Both the position numbers and the translations under genes were made by a program. Below the pieces are notes generated by a model. It was not told where the DNA came from. It worked only from the letters and a program-made list of their open reading frames with translations, and made no database searches. From NCBI RefSeq assembly GCF_014529535.1, contig NW_023503337.1, positions 62,001 through 126,000 on the forward strand: 64,000 nt of DNA. The letters are read 5' to 3'. This DNA is from Bradysia coprophila (Eukaryota > Arthropoda > Insecta > Diptera > Sciaridae). Positions 30,101-40,448 of the stretch are shown here, piece after piece; the first letter of the stretch is position 1; every line of letters begins with the position of its first letter.

Positions 30101-33100
30101 AAGGCCCAGTAAGTGAAGATGGTCTTGCAGCTATTACTGAATCAATCACCGATAAGATTACGCCATCCTCTGAACAAGATACAACTGAGCCTGCTACTAC
30201 GAAACCATTGCTTGAAGAAGAGCAACCTGTAACCGAACTTAGTTCTACTTCTGCTCAAGAAGAAGGTACGACAAAAGCAACAAGACCAGATGAAGGAGTT
30301 ACAGATAAATCGTTACCTGAAGAAACTGCATCTGAAGCGGCTGAAATTGGTGAAACAGAAAAGCCAGCCCAAGAGGTTCAAACTGAAACTTCAGAGCAAG
30401 CGACAGAAAGTGGTGCAACCGCTTCCCCCGCAATTGAAGGGACAACCAAACCAGCTCATCCAAGTGATATCGAAAGTGAGAATATAATCGATGAATATAT
30501 TACCAAAGCTGGAGACGCTAGTACTAGTTCACAGTATCCATCTGCTGATGTAACAACTGAAAAGGCTGATATATTGGAAGAAGAGAACGTATCTGAACCA
30601 GTAACCAGTGCCGGACAAACAAAAGCTCCTTCTACAGAAACTGCAACCGAAAAAGAATTGGAGACTCCTGAGGAATTAGGAAATAGATTCCAAGACACTG
30701 AAACACATACTCCATCTACAATATCGATCGAGAGTCATGTTACAGAGAGCGAAGTAGATGTCACAACTTCAGCTAGTGTAGAGCAAGGAGCTGGCACAGA
30801 AAAAGCATCTGCTCCTTCTGCGACAGAAATTTCATCAACACAAAAAGATGAAGGTCAAACCGATGAAAGCCCAACTCAAAAACCCACTATTCCAGTTATT
30901 ACCGAAGAAGGTACTTCCAAGCCTGCTATCGAAGAAGAAGGTATTGTTTCCATCCTTGGTGAAACTCAGGAACCATCGACATCCGAACTTCCTACAGAAT
31001 CCCCGGCTTCAGAAAAACCAGATGATCAACAAGCAACACAAAAGCCAGAAGATGTGAGCGTTTCGGCAACACAGAAACCTGAATCTGAGGACCAAACTGA
31101 AATTTCCGAAGAAACGACCAAACAATCTGGAGATGAAATAGCCACAGAAAAACCATCTGAAGTCACCGAGGAAGAACCTGCTGAAGGTAGTGGTGCCACT
31201 GAAGAAAGTGCTACAACAAAACCAACTTCTGATGAAAGTGCTGCGTCAACAGAGAAATCTCTGATCGAAGAACCAGCTGAAGGAAGTGGTGAACCGATTA
31301 CCGAACTAAGTACAGGAAAACCATTACTCGAAAACATTCCTACTGAAGCTTCCGACATTGGCACTGAAACACCAACTTTGAGTCCTATCGAAGAGGCTTC
31401 AGTACGCCCAAGTGAAGAAGCTACACAATCACCTGTTCGTGATACTCAAGAAGAAAGCGTAACCAAAGAAATTGAACCAGAAGTACCAACAACATTGAGC
31501 ACCGCAACAGAAGGGAAGTTTGAAAGTGACCAAACGACTGAAAGTCAGAAAATGACCACACTCTTAGACATCATCCGTCCACCTCAACCAACATCAGAAG
31601 ACCTAGCATCTCCTGAAATCAGTACGTCTGAAAAACCATCCGAAGAAGAAAGTGCATCAGACATTGCAGCCACTGAAGCATCAGTAACTGAAATTGGATC
31701 CACACAACAATCTGATGTTAGTGAAGAAACAGGCATCAGTGTAACGGACTCAGCGGTAAAAGAAGCTACTGAATCAAGTGCAGAGGCTGTTGGTACAACT
31801 GCAGCTAGTGCGGAAGGAGAAGAGACTGGTACAACACAAAAAGATTTGGGAACACCCGATGACTTAGGGACAAGGTTTGACGATTCTGACGCTGCACGCC
31901 CGACATCTGCATCACCAGTGGAAACGGAAAAAGAAGGCGCAACTACATTAGCTAGTTCACAACCTGAAATTAGCACTGGTACAGAGAGCGCAGCACCGGC
32001 TACACAAGAACCATTGCAAGAAGAAGTTCAAACTGAAATTCCGGAAATTGTTACTGAATCTCCAATTGTTCCTATTCATATTACTTCACAAGCAGCACAG
32101 GAACCGGTTACAGAAGATATATCAGGCACAACACCGAAACCTTCTGAAGATGAACAAACAGAGAAAGAGATTTCATCCGAATATCCTGAAGAAGGCACAC
32201 TAAAACCGGAAATTGCAACTGAGAAAGCTGTACCAGAGGGACCATCATCTGAACCAGCTGAAGGTAGCGAAACAACTGAAGAAGCTATTTCAGCCACACT
32301 AAAACCTTTATCTGAAGACATTCAAACGAGCGCTCCAGAAATTTCTACAGTTCCATCATTGCAAGAAGAAATTGAGCAAGAAAAGACCTCAGCTCCTGAA
32401 CAGACAACATTAAGTAGTGTAGGAGTTGAAGAATTTGGAGGTGACCGTACAACTGAACCTCAGAAAATCACAACAATTTTCGATATTACCAGTCCACCAA
32501 AAACCTTCGCTCCACAACAAGCCGAAGATGTTACAACTGAAAAGTCATTGGCACCTGAAGAAGAAGGTACACCTGGACCAGTCGATGTAACTAAGGCACC
32601 AACTGATGAAGAATCACCTGCCACCGAAAAAGCTGAATCAACTGAACAACCATCTACAGAGCAAGAACTCGGAGCTGAAACAACACCAACTAGTCAAGAT
32701 GCCTTAGTGGAAGGATCAACCGAAAAGGGAGCTGAAGCAGTGACCGAAACGAAAGCCGAAGTAGGAACCGAAAAGGGACCAGAATTTGCAACCGAAAAGG
32801 GAGTTGAAGCATCTGTTGAAATAAGTACGTCTGAAAAACCATCCGAAGAGGAAAGTGCATCAGACATTGCAGCCACTGAAGCATCAGTAACTGAAATCGG
32901 AGTCACCCAACAATCTGATGTTAGTGAAGAAACAGGCATCAGTGTAACCGACTCAGCGGTAAAAGAAGCTACTGAATCAAGTGCAGAAGCTGTTGGTACA
33001 ACTGCAGCAAGTGCGGAAGGAGAAGAGACTGGTACAACACAAAAAGATTTGGGAACACCTGATGACTTAGGGACAAGGTTTGACGATTCTGACGCTGCAC

Positions 33101-35683
33101 GCCCGACATCTGCATCACCAGTGGAAACGGAAAAAGAAGGCGCAACTACATTAGCTAGTTCACAACCTGAAATTAGCACTGGTACAGAGAGCGCAGCACC
33201 GGCTACACAAGAACCATCGCAAGAAGAAGTTCAAACTGAAATTCCGGAAATTGTTACTGAATCTCCAATTGTTCCTATTCATATTGCTTCACAAGCAGCA
33301 CAGGAACCGGTTACAGAAGATATATCAGGCACAACACCGAAATCGTCTGAAGATGAACAAACAGAGAAAGAGATTTCATCCGAATATCCTGAAGAAGGCA
33401 CACTAAAACCGGAAATTGCAACTGAGAAAGCTGTACCAGAGGGACCATCATCTGAACCAGCCGAAGGTAGCGAAACAACTGAAGAAGCTATTTCAGCCAC
33501 ACTAAAACCTTTATCTGAAGACATTCAAACGAGCGCTCCAGAAATTTCTACAGTTCCATCATTGCAAGAAGAAATTGAGCAAGAAAAGACCTCAGCTCCT
33601 GAACAAACAACGTTGAGTAGTGCGGGAGTTGAAGAATTTGGAGGTGATCGAACAACTGAACCTCAGAAAATCACAACAATTTTCGATATTATTAGTCCAC
33701 CACAAACTCTCGCACCAAAACAAGTCGAGGTTCTTACAACTGAAACACCTGAAGAAGAAGGTACACCTGGACCAGTCGATGTAACTAAGGCACCATCTGA
33801 TGAAGGTTCACCTGCGACTGAAAAAGCTGACTCAACTGAACAGCCATCGACAGAGAAAGAACCGGGAACTGAAGTAACACCCGCTAGTCAAGACGTGTTA
33901 GTAGAAGGATCAACCGAAAAAGAAACTGAAAAGGGAGCAGAAGAAGCAACCGAAAAGGGAGCAGAAGAAGCAACCGAAAGAGGAGCTGAAGTTGTTACGG
34001 AAAAAGAAGCCGAGATAGCAACCGAAAAGGGATCAGAAAAAGCAACCGAAAAGGGAGCAGAAGAAGCAACCGAAAAGGGAGCAGAAGAAGCAACCGAAAA
34101 GGGAGCAGAAGAAGCAACCGAAAAGGGAGCAGAAGAAGCAACCGAAAAGGGAGCAGAAGAAGCAACCGAAAAGGGAGCAGAAGTAGCAACCGAAAAGGGA
34201 ATTGCAGCAGCAACCGAAAAGGGAATTGAAGCAGTAACCGAAAAGGAAGGTGTAACTGAAGGAGAAGCTGAAAAACCCACAGAAAAAGAGGTCGAAACAC
34301 CTACCGAAAAGGGAATTGAAGCACCAACTGAAAAAGGAATTGAAGCTGTAACCGAAAAAGAAATTGCATCTCCAACGGAAAAAGAAGCTGAGGCATCAAC
34401 AGAAAAAGAAGTTGAAAGTCAGACAGAAAAAGTGATCGATGGAATTACTGAAAAAGGAGTAGAGGGTGCAACCGAAAAAGGAGCTGAAAGTCCAACTGAG
34501 AAAGGACTTGAAGGTGTAACTGATTCACCAATGGTCATAGAATTAGCTACTGAGCCAGCAGAAAAAGAAAGTGATAAAATTATTGGTGACGACATAACCA
34601 AGGCGACTGAATCGACAACCTTAAGCGATGTAGATTTCGCACAGAAATTCGGAGAAGATAACACAGAAAAAATACCCACAATTTTAGATATTATTAGTCC
34701 AACCAAAGCTCCAGTTCCCACTCTGCAAGCGGAAGCTGAACAGACGACAACTGAACCGAAGAGCGAAGAGGAAGTAGCAACAACGGAGAAACCAGCCGTT
34801 ACAGAGAAAGTCCAAAGTGTCGAACAAACAACATTCAAACAGGTTACATCATCCGAAGCACCTGCACCTCAATATGGCAACGAATACGAGCCAGGAACGT
34901 CTCATTATCCCGGATCGACTTACCTCGATGAAGACTATGGTGAAGAAGATGATCAAGCAGCATTTGGTCCAGGAACATGTCGATATGGTGGCAAATTATA
35001 CGTATCTGCCCAACAAATACCTAGAGACGATCCGTGCGACTTCTGTTTCTGCTTCCGTAGCGACATTATTTGCTTACAGCAATCATGTCCACCACCAATC
35101 AATGGGTGTCACGAGGAACCAATTCAAGGTTTCTGCTGCCCGCGATACGAATGTCCAGTGTCAATGGCAACTGTTGTGAATGTGACCACTAGTACCACGA
35201 CCACATCGACAACACTTCCACCACATTTCTTACATCACGCTTACAAAGGAGCCGCTACCAAGAGCGGATGCCAAATAGATGAACACACATATCAAGTGGG
35301 TGATGTAGTACCGTCAGCCAGTGGACCGTGTATGCATTGCATGTAAGTGAATTCTTTTTTATTTCTATTCAGTGGATTTTAGCTAACTGAAAATCTTCTT
35401 ATATAAAAAATTCATTTGGGAATCGACAGTAATTCATCCTAAAAATAAACGTAAAAACCCATTTCGCTTTTTTAGTTGAATTAATTTATTTGAACAGCAA
35501 AAATCCGTAAAATTCTTGAAATTATATCTGTGCAGTGCGTAATAATCGCTTGGTTGGTATACATTTTTCTAAAAATTCATATTTTCCAGATGCGGTGGGG
35601 ATGGTCAAATGAAGTGTGATCCAAAACAATGTACTCCTGAACCAATGTTACGCCAAATGATTGCAACTACAACCAGAAGATAA
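15063..35683 (+). CDS. Tnc: Tenectin: secreted mucin-like ECM protein with VWC domains
   Basis: Coding exons 15063-15147, 23135-23374, 24378-24487, 26411-26558, 26630-35342 and 35590-35683; all joins are GT-AG and in phase, giving 3129 residues. A signal peptide occupies about residues 1-27. VWC domains lie at 45-106, 133-194, 229-293, 406-469 and 2978-3036, each with the CxxCxC...C...CCP...C spacing, plus a half domain at 3075-3113. Residues about 500-2960 are a Ser/Thr/Pro/Glu-rich mucin region with three tandem arrays and a 401-residue duplication. In Drosophila, tenectin is an apical, lumenal and wing ECM protein that binds PS2 integrin through RGD. Domain order, total size (Drosophila is about 2800 residues, from memory) and mucin core make the assignment secure. 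No RGD is present here. Potential N-glycosylation sites include NCT, NMT and NNS in or near the VWC domains. The ATG at 15063 is chosen because it opens directly into the signal peptide. Confidence 0.93.
15148..23134 (+). other. Intron 2 of tenectin (8.0 kb)
   Basis: AT-rich intron with no recognised exon or transposon. It contains a CT microsatellite at about 18676-18692. Short frames here are low-complexity or lack splice signals. It ends with the acceptor TTATTGTTACAG at 23134. Confidence 0.75.
23135..23374 (+). CDS. Tnc: Tenectin coding exon 2: VWC domain 1
   Basis: Encodes residues 29-108. VWC1 runs from Cys45 to Cys106, with the CLNCTC core and a CCP near the end. NCT is a potential N-glycosylation site. 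The exon is phase 1 at both ends, so it is a self-contained symmetrical domain exon. The donor is GAAG|GTAAGT at 23374. Confidence 0.92.
23375..24377 (+). other. Intron 3 of tenectin with AT-rich inverted repeat
   Basis: A 1.0 kb intron. Near its 3' end (about 24203-24292) lies an imperfect inverted repeat rich in TAATTA and ATTGATTA motifs, with GTTAAT at one edge and ATTAAC at the other. These match generic homeodomain-type sites but could be simple AT-rich drift. Confidence 0.6.
24378..24487 (+). CDS. Tnc: Tenectin coding exon 3: linker and start of VWC domain 2
   Basis: Residues 109-145: a short Ser/His linker followed by the first part of VWC2 (from Cys133). The acceptor is TTTTCAG at 24377 and the donor TCTCAG|GTAAGA at 24487, phase 0. 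The small size hid it from simple ORF scanning; it is supported by exact phase and by completing VWC2 with the next exon. Confidence 0.9.
24488..26410 (+). other. Intron 4 of tenectin
   Basis: A 1.9 kb intron with a CT microsatellite at about 25691-25713. A 99-residue open frame at 25138-25437 has no recognised domain, and I do not count it as an exon. Confidence 0.7.
26411..26558 (+). CDS. Tnc: Tenectin coding exon 4: remainder of VWC domain 2
   Basis: Residues 146-194, running from IPSNPKK through the CELCYC core to CCPVRYDC. The acceptor ATTTTTATAG lies at 26410 and the donor after TGTG at 26558. It ends in phase 1 and is followed by a very short intron of 71 bases (26559-26629). Confidence 0.92.
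26630..35342 (+). CDS. Tnc: Tenectin giant exon 5: VWC 3-5, mucin core and start of the C-terminal half VWC
   Basis: One uninterrupted 8713-base exon, entered after CATTTGCAG at 26629 and left at the donor CAT|GTAAGT (35342). It holds VWC3 (229-293), VWC4 (406-469), the long Ser/Thr/Pro/Glu-rich region and VWC5 (2978-3036). A TTTSTTLP-type Thr stretch precedes the half VWC that starts at Cys3075. Long open frames in other frames and on the opposite strand over 27.4-29.0 kb are by-products of its tandem repeats. The mucin part is strongly acidic because of the many Glu residues. Confidence 0.95.
27646..28674 (+). repeat. Coding tandem array, EKPEE-type units of 27 or 30 nt
   Basis: About 35 units of 9 or 10 residues, with consensus ESPA(S/T)EKPEE or (T/A)PASEKPEE. 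Runs of higher-order units (SPAT, SPAS and TPAS types in order) recur with a period near 87 nt. Near-identity of neighbouring units points to recent expansion by unequal exchange or slippage. Ser and Thr next to Pro suggest O-glycosylation. Confidence 0.95.
28700..28930 (+). repeat. Second coding array, SATEQP-type units
   Basis: About ten short units built on SATEQP, some extended with EEP, EVS or DEP. The array follows the EKPEE array directly and looks like a derived relative, with Lys replaced by Gln. Confidence 0.9.
31615..32817 (+). repeat. Copy 1 of a 1203-nt in-frame tandem duplication
   Basis: Begins at the codons for EISTSEKPSEEE and ends in a short TEKG-type tract. It is followed immediately by a second copy at a constant offset of 1203 bases (401 codons) over most of its length. 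The offset was checked at the unit start and again at the GAAGGCACAC site (32191 and 33394). Confidence 0.93.
32818..34020 (+). repeat. Copy 2 of the 1203-nt tandem duplication
   Basis: Nearly identical to copy 1, with scattered substitutions and one small in-frame gap near the TTE-PEEEGTPG segment. Its end merges into the expanded TEKGAEEA array, so the right boundary is approximate. Confidence 0.9.
33910..34525 (+). repeat. Coding tandem array, 24-nt TEKGAEEA units
   Basis: About two dozen 8-residue units with consensus TEKGAEEA. A near-perfect core sits around 34030-34195, and diverged units (TEKEVES, TEKGIEA and others) follow to about 34525. Copy 1 of the 1203-nt duplication carries only four or five diverged units of the same type, so the array expanded in copy 2. 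Confidence 0.93.
35590..35683 (+). CDS. Tnc: Tenectin last coding exon: end of half VWC and C-terminus
   Basis: The acceptor ATTTTCCAG at 35589 joins in phase 2, changing the ATG at the exon end into an Ile codon. The exon encodes CGGDGQMKCDPKQC and a short basic tail ending in TTTRR, then TAA at 35681-35683. The VWC lacks its second half (no CCP...C), a C-terminal half domain. Confidence 0.88.
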
Positions 35684-35890
35684 GTTAATTTTAATAAATT
35701 CATAACCGCTTAGGGTAACTTTGTTACAGAGATGAACAAAACGAAAGAGAGTTAATTCAAAAATGTCATTAAAATGAAAATAATTTTTCGTAATTAAATC
35801 AAAATAATTTAAAATTTCAGATTTTCATGAGATTTTGTCCAGTTTGATTGTAATTATAGGAAGGATAAATAAATTGCACTGTGCGGCAAT
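35684..35890 (+). terminator. Tnc: Tenectin 3' UTR with candidate polyadenylation signals
   Basis: AATAAA occurs at 35693-35698, rather close to the stop codon, and again at 35868-35873. Further AATAAA sites lie as far as about 36.8 kb in this AT-rich stretch, so the true 3' end cannot be chosen from sequence alone. Confidence 0.4.
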
Positions 35891-38800
35891 GTGTAGCACA
35901 CACGCAATTTGTTTTCCATACCGAAATCGGATTGGTAAAATTTCATGAAAAACGAAATCAAATTCATTTCTTTTTTGAAAACAACATTGAATGATGATGA
36001 TGATTTAATTCGGAATTTATTTCGTTATAGAACGAAAATGAATATGAGAAAATAATTTCAATTTCACGTATATACAATATACAACCACGAGCTAAGTCTT
36101 TCGGATGAAAATATATTTAAAATTTGGCGCCAAAACTTAGGAGACGAAAAAATTCGTACTTATCACTATCCATTCGATAAATCCAATATTTCTTTGTCGC
36201 TAAATTTAAATAAATTTTCGTCCAAATTATATTCGAAAAGTAAAAAAATAATAACGCAGTCAGTAGGAGTAAATGTTTTTTTGTGTAGTTTTTAGATGAT
36301 GGGAGATATAATTGACAATATTACTCAGTCAGAGAATGTTATGTAATTTTTTTTTCATTAAATTATATCAATATTGATTAGGGTACTAGATATATTTAAA
36401 AAGAACAACAGAAAAAAAATCATAAAATTGATACACAATCACGAGTTGACATTTTTTTTGACGAGAGAGTGAGAGAATAAAATGCAATAATTTCTTATAT
36501 TATTTAAACTTTTTTTTTGCTTTTCTTTTTAATACCGATTAGAAAACATACGATCGACAATTAATAATTAAATTAAAATGATGCCAAGACAATACACGTT
36601 TGAGCTCGTTCCCTTTTGTTTAATATTTCAATGTAACATTTCCATTGCCAGTAAATGCAACACTTTCATTGATGAAGTAGACCGTTCGCAACAATTTAAT
36701 AGAGATAGAGAGAGATAGAGAATATAAATTGTTTTATTAAAGAAATGAGCCAAAACAAATCAATGAAATGTAAACCAAAATAAATAAAATGTCAACTCGA
36801 GCACAGCAAAACGCATTGAAAACGAAATAAATAAAAGAGAAAAAAAAAATAGAATAAATTTAGGGAGAAACGATAAATTAAATGTGATTCTATAAAATAT
36901 ATTAGAATTAGTGTTTATATAGGATATGAATAAAATTACACAGCCAGAGCCGCCGTCGAATTATCAATTGAGATGCTTCAGATGAACAAATCAAACAGTG
37001 ATCCACTTTGCTGAATACACTAATATCGCATAGGAAATTGGTAACGATTATCAACTTAAAGAAGTTCTAGATTTGATGATGAAAAATTGAATTATTCAAA
37101 TTTTTTACACTTGAAGGTGTTTTCGATATTCATTTCCTATGCGACATTATTGGTATGGCTAGACGAAGAAACTGAATATATCTGAATGTATACTAGCAAA
37201 ACGCACACATTTTTAATTGCTTCAATATAAACAAATTTTGCAATCAGATGTGATACGAATTAGTATTTTTTTTTTTGGCTTTGAAGAGTTTTATTTTTTA
37301 CTTGACGACGGCTCATATACACTGGAGCACATACAATTTTTGTACTTTTTTAAATCAAATAAATAAAATTGTGGGAAAATTAGGTTTTAAATGAAATGAA
37401 AAAAAAAAAACAAAATTTTTTGCTCAATTAATTTCGAATATAAATCAACAAAGTGCTTACCAATAATCAATGAAAAAAAGTTCACCGCGACCACAATTTT
37501 TATACACCGAACGGGATATATATATATTGATTTCTGACATTTTCGATAATAATTAAAAATAAAAAAAAAAATTAAAAAGAGAAAAAGAAAAATTGAAATA
37601 ATTTTTATAAACAATTTTTATATACACATCGCTTTTTTGTAAAGAATTAATTAGACATTCGGCCATGATTTTATTATGCGCCTATTAAGTAATTATATAA
37701 TGAAATTATATGCTGCCATTACTTGTCGAATATCACTTTTAATGAAAAAAAAGAAAAGAAAAATTAAATGAAAACAAACAACGGAAAATGGGGAAAATCA
37801 ACCGATTTTCTCACTTTTCCCACGAAGAATGCAGACACATTTATATCTGTTAAAATTTGCAATTGATCTATTTTCTTTCACGTCACTTCTGCCCAGTCGA
37901 CGATTTGTTAAGTAGATACATGTTCCTAATTAAACAAATCACTAACCATAGATTAATGTTAATCACAGTTGTCGCCTTTCCTATGAGACCATTTGGACGA
38001 TGGTCGCCGGCGCTGTACCAATTTTATAGGTTAACACAAAAAGGATCTTTTCTTTTTTGTTAGAATGTTGGAATCATACTGTCCGATTTTTAGGGCCAAT
38101 TTTCGGCCTGGCCTCACAGTTTTTGAGTGTCAATTTTTCAGTCCAAACAACAACGTAAAAATTGCCCAAAGAAATTATTTCATTTCTGAATTTTTATTAA
38201 TTGTTTCCTTTAAAAAAACCCTCAATTTTGTAGATTCAAAAAGAGTCATCATGAAATATAACACTAAAATCTCCCATTTCGTCTATACCAAAGCACCGAA
38301 GTGACTGTGCAGACAAGATAATCATAAATTTTAACTGATACAAATTGGTGATATTTGCATTGAAATAAATAAAAAAATCTTAGTGAAAAATAAAAGCATG
38401 ACTTTTGTGGAGCTTTTTTTTTAGTATATATGGCAATTAACTTGTGCTTGTATTTTTTGCGATTTTTTGTTTTATTTCCAATTAAAAATTGACTTATTAC
38501 AACGTTACTCGGTTGATCGTCGTTTTTTTATTATTCCTTGTCGAAATGCAATCAACATTAATACATATTCACTTGGATAATATCAAAAGCATGTTAAATA
38601 ATGAATTTGTAATGATAAAGACTCAAAACAATGAAAAGAGAAGGAAGAGTAAGAACAGTAGAGAGAGATAGAGAAAGAGAGAGCAAACAGAAAATTATAG
38701 AAGAGGAGGAAAATTAAGTAAGATGAGACAATTATTTGTAATACATTTATGGCTGAAATATCTGATTGTTTGATCAAATGAAAATGTTTATTACGTTTTA

Positions 38801-40448
38801 TAAGAAAGAATTAGTTTCACAGTAGTAATGATGAAGTAGTACATATTATAAGATCCTTCCAAATTGACGATCTATTAGAACCAGAAATCATTACTTGTCG
38901 ATTCTTTAAATAGTCAAGATATAGCGAGAGAAAATCTTTTTGAATCCTTGTTGATTCTGGTTCGATCTAAATAGAATGGAGTGAAAAATGACAACCAATT
39001 TGCTAGAAACTGGAATGGAAAGTACTTTAACATTTGAATTATGGAAAACAATTTTCGATTGCTTGAACGATTAGATATAAAAAAGAAAAAAATTGATTTA
39101 ACTTAACGTTTTTTTTATTAATTAACGTTATGAATGCCATTATATAAATAATGAAGTAAAAAAATGAGAAAAGTAATTGTAATAAGATTTTAAGCATAGT
39201 TTTGTACTATTTATAAAATGCTAATTTTTAAAATGTATGTATCTTTGTTAAACTTTGAGTCCGTGTGACAATTGGCAATTTGAAAAGATTTTTTTTTTGA
39301 TTATTATTTTTTACATTTTACTTCCATTTTAGTACCTTATTTATATTCACCAATAGCAAACCGAAAAATTTTGGAAACAAAAATGAAATTTGAAAATTGA
39401 TTTTAATTTTAGCGAACTTTTATGAATAATTGCCAACATTTGCACAGATTCATTATATTTTTTCAGGACATTGAAACAAAGTGTCGTTTTTAATAAATAC
39501 ATTTTAAAGGATGTTTTTTTCTTCTTTTATTCCTCTGAACTGCTGTCAACTCATAATTCAGAAACCCCACACAACGGTCAGCCTCCTATTTAAGAAAAAA
39601 GGTGAAATTTATGTTCAATCCAAAATTTATGTTTACCAAAATTACTAAAACCCACCCAAAATTGCCGAAAAGGTATTTGGTAAATTCTGGTAATTTTTGG
39701 TAATTTTTCGAAATTTTTAGATCAGGGTTTACAGCTCGGAAAAAAGTAATTTAAAATTCGCTAAAATAGGCCCTGAACGACATCTAAGATCCAGCATCCA
39801 AAATTTCATCAAAATGTGGAGAGGAAATGGCATACAAACGTACCACATTTTAAGTTTTTACCGTTTTTACGTCCTCATTCGTTTCGCTCCATTCCTTCGT
39901 TCCACTCGTTCCATATGCATTTCTATGTGTTAAATATGTGGACCAAACAAATATGTATTTACAAATATTTTGAACGTAGAAATTTATAATGCGGTGCGTT
40001 TGTTTCTACCTACCTGGTAAATATACGGTGGATGTAATATCATACAAACCGCATCAGATGTGCGGTGGCACGAAAATTCGACACAAACGCCATCTCCTCC
40101 CCTTCATAAAAACAAAAAATTGAATGGAAACTCGGGCCATCTGTTGTGTGTGAGATAGCAAAGAATATTTCGTGAAGCACATGGAAATCAACCATTTTAA
40201 AAAAGATGTCATTGAGCGTCTTTTTCGTATTTTAGTATTTTTTGTTACGAGTTATTTATCTCGACTTGCTATTTTCCTTACCAATTCACTCCTTCTCATA
40301 AGTGAGAGATAAAATTTGAATTTTAAGTGAACGATTCGATGAAAAAGTGAACCGAAAAATTCATTCCAACGTTTCCTTGTATGAAAATGACGCTACGTTA
40401 GAAATACCTCCGCATTTTTCCACTTTCCATTTCGACCTTGCATTGCGA
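35891..40448. other. AT-rich intergenic stretch, no gene seen
   Basis: No frame with coding character. Two adjacent small open frames at 37857-38304 have no recognisable motif and no splice or promoter support. A short tandem run built on GGTAATTTTT lies near 39.7 kb. The left part may include distal 3' UTR of tenectin. Confidence 0.5.

Noticed and set aside
31584..34280. Several antisense Ser/Val-rich open frames (for example 31584-31976 and 32694-33179)
   Set aside because: Duplicated antisense shadows of the duplicated mucin units, with no start or splice context.
37857..38304. Two adjacent small plus-strand frames
   Set aside because: AT-rich chance frames without a conserved motif.
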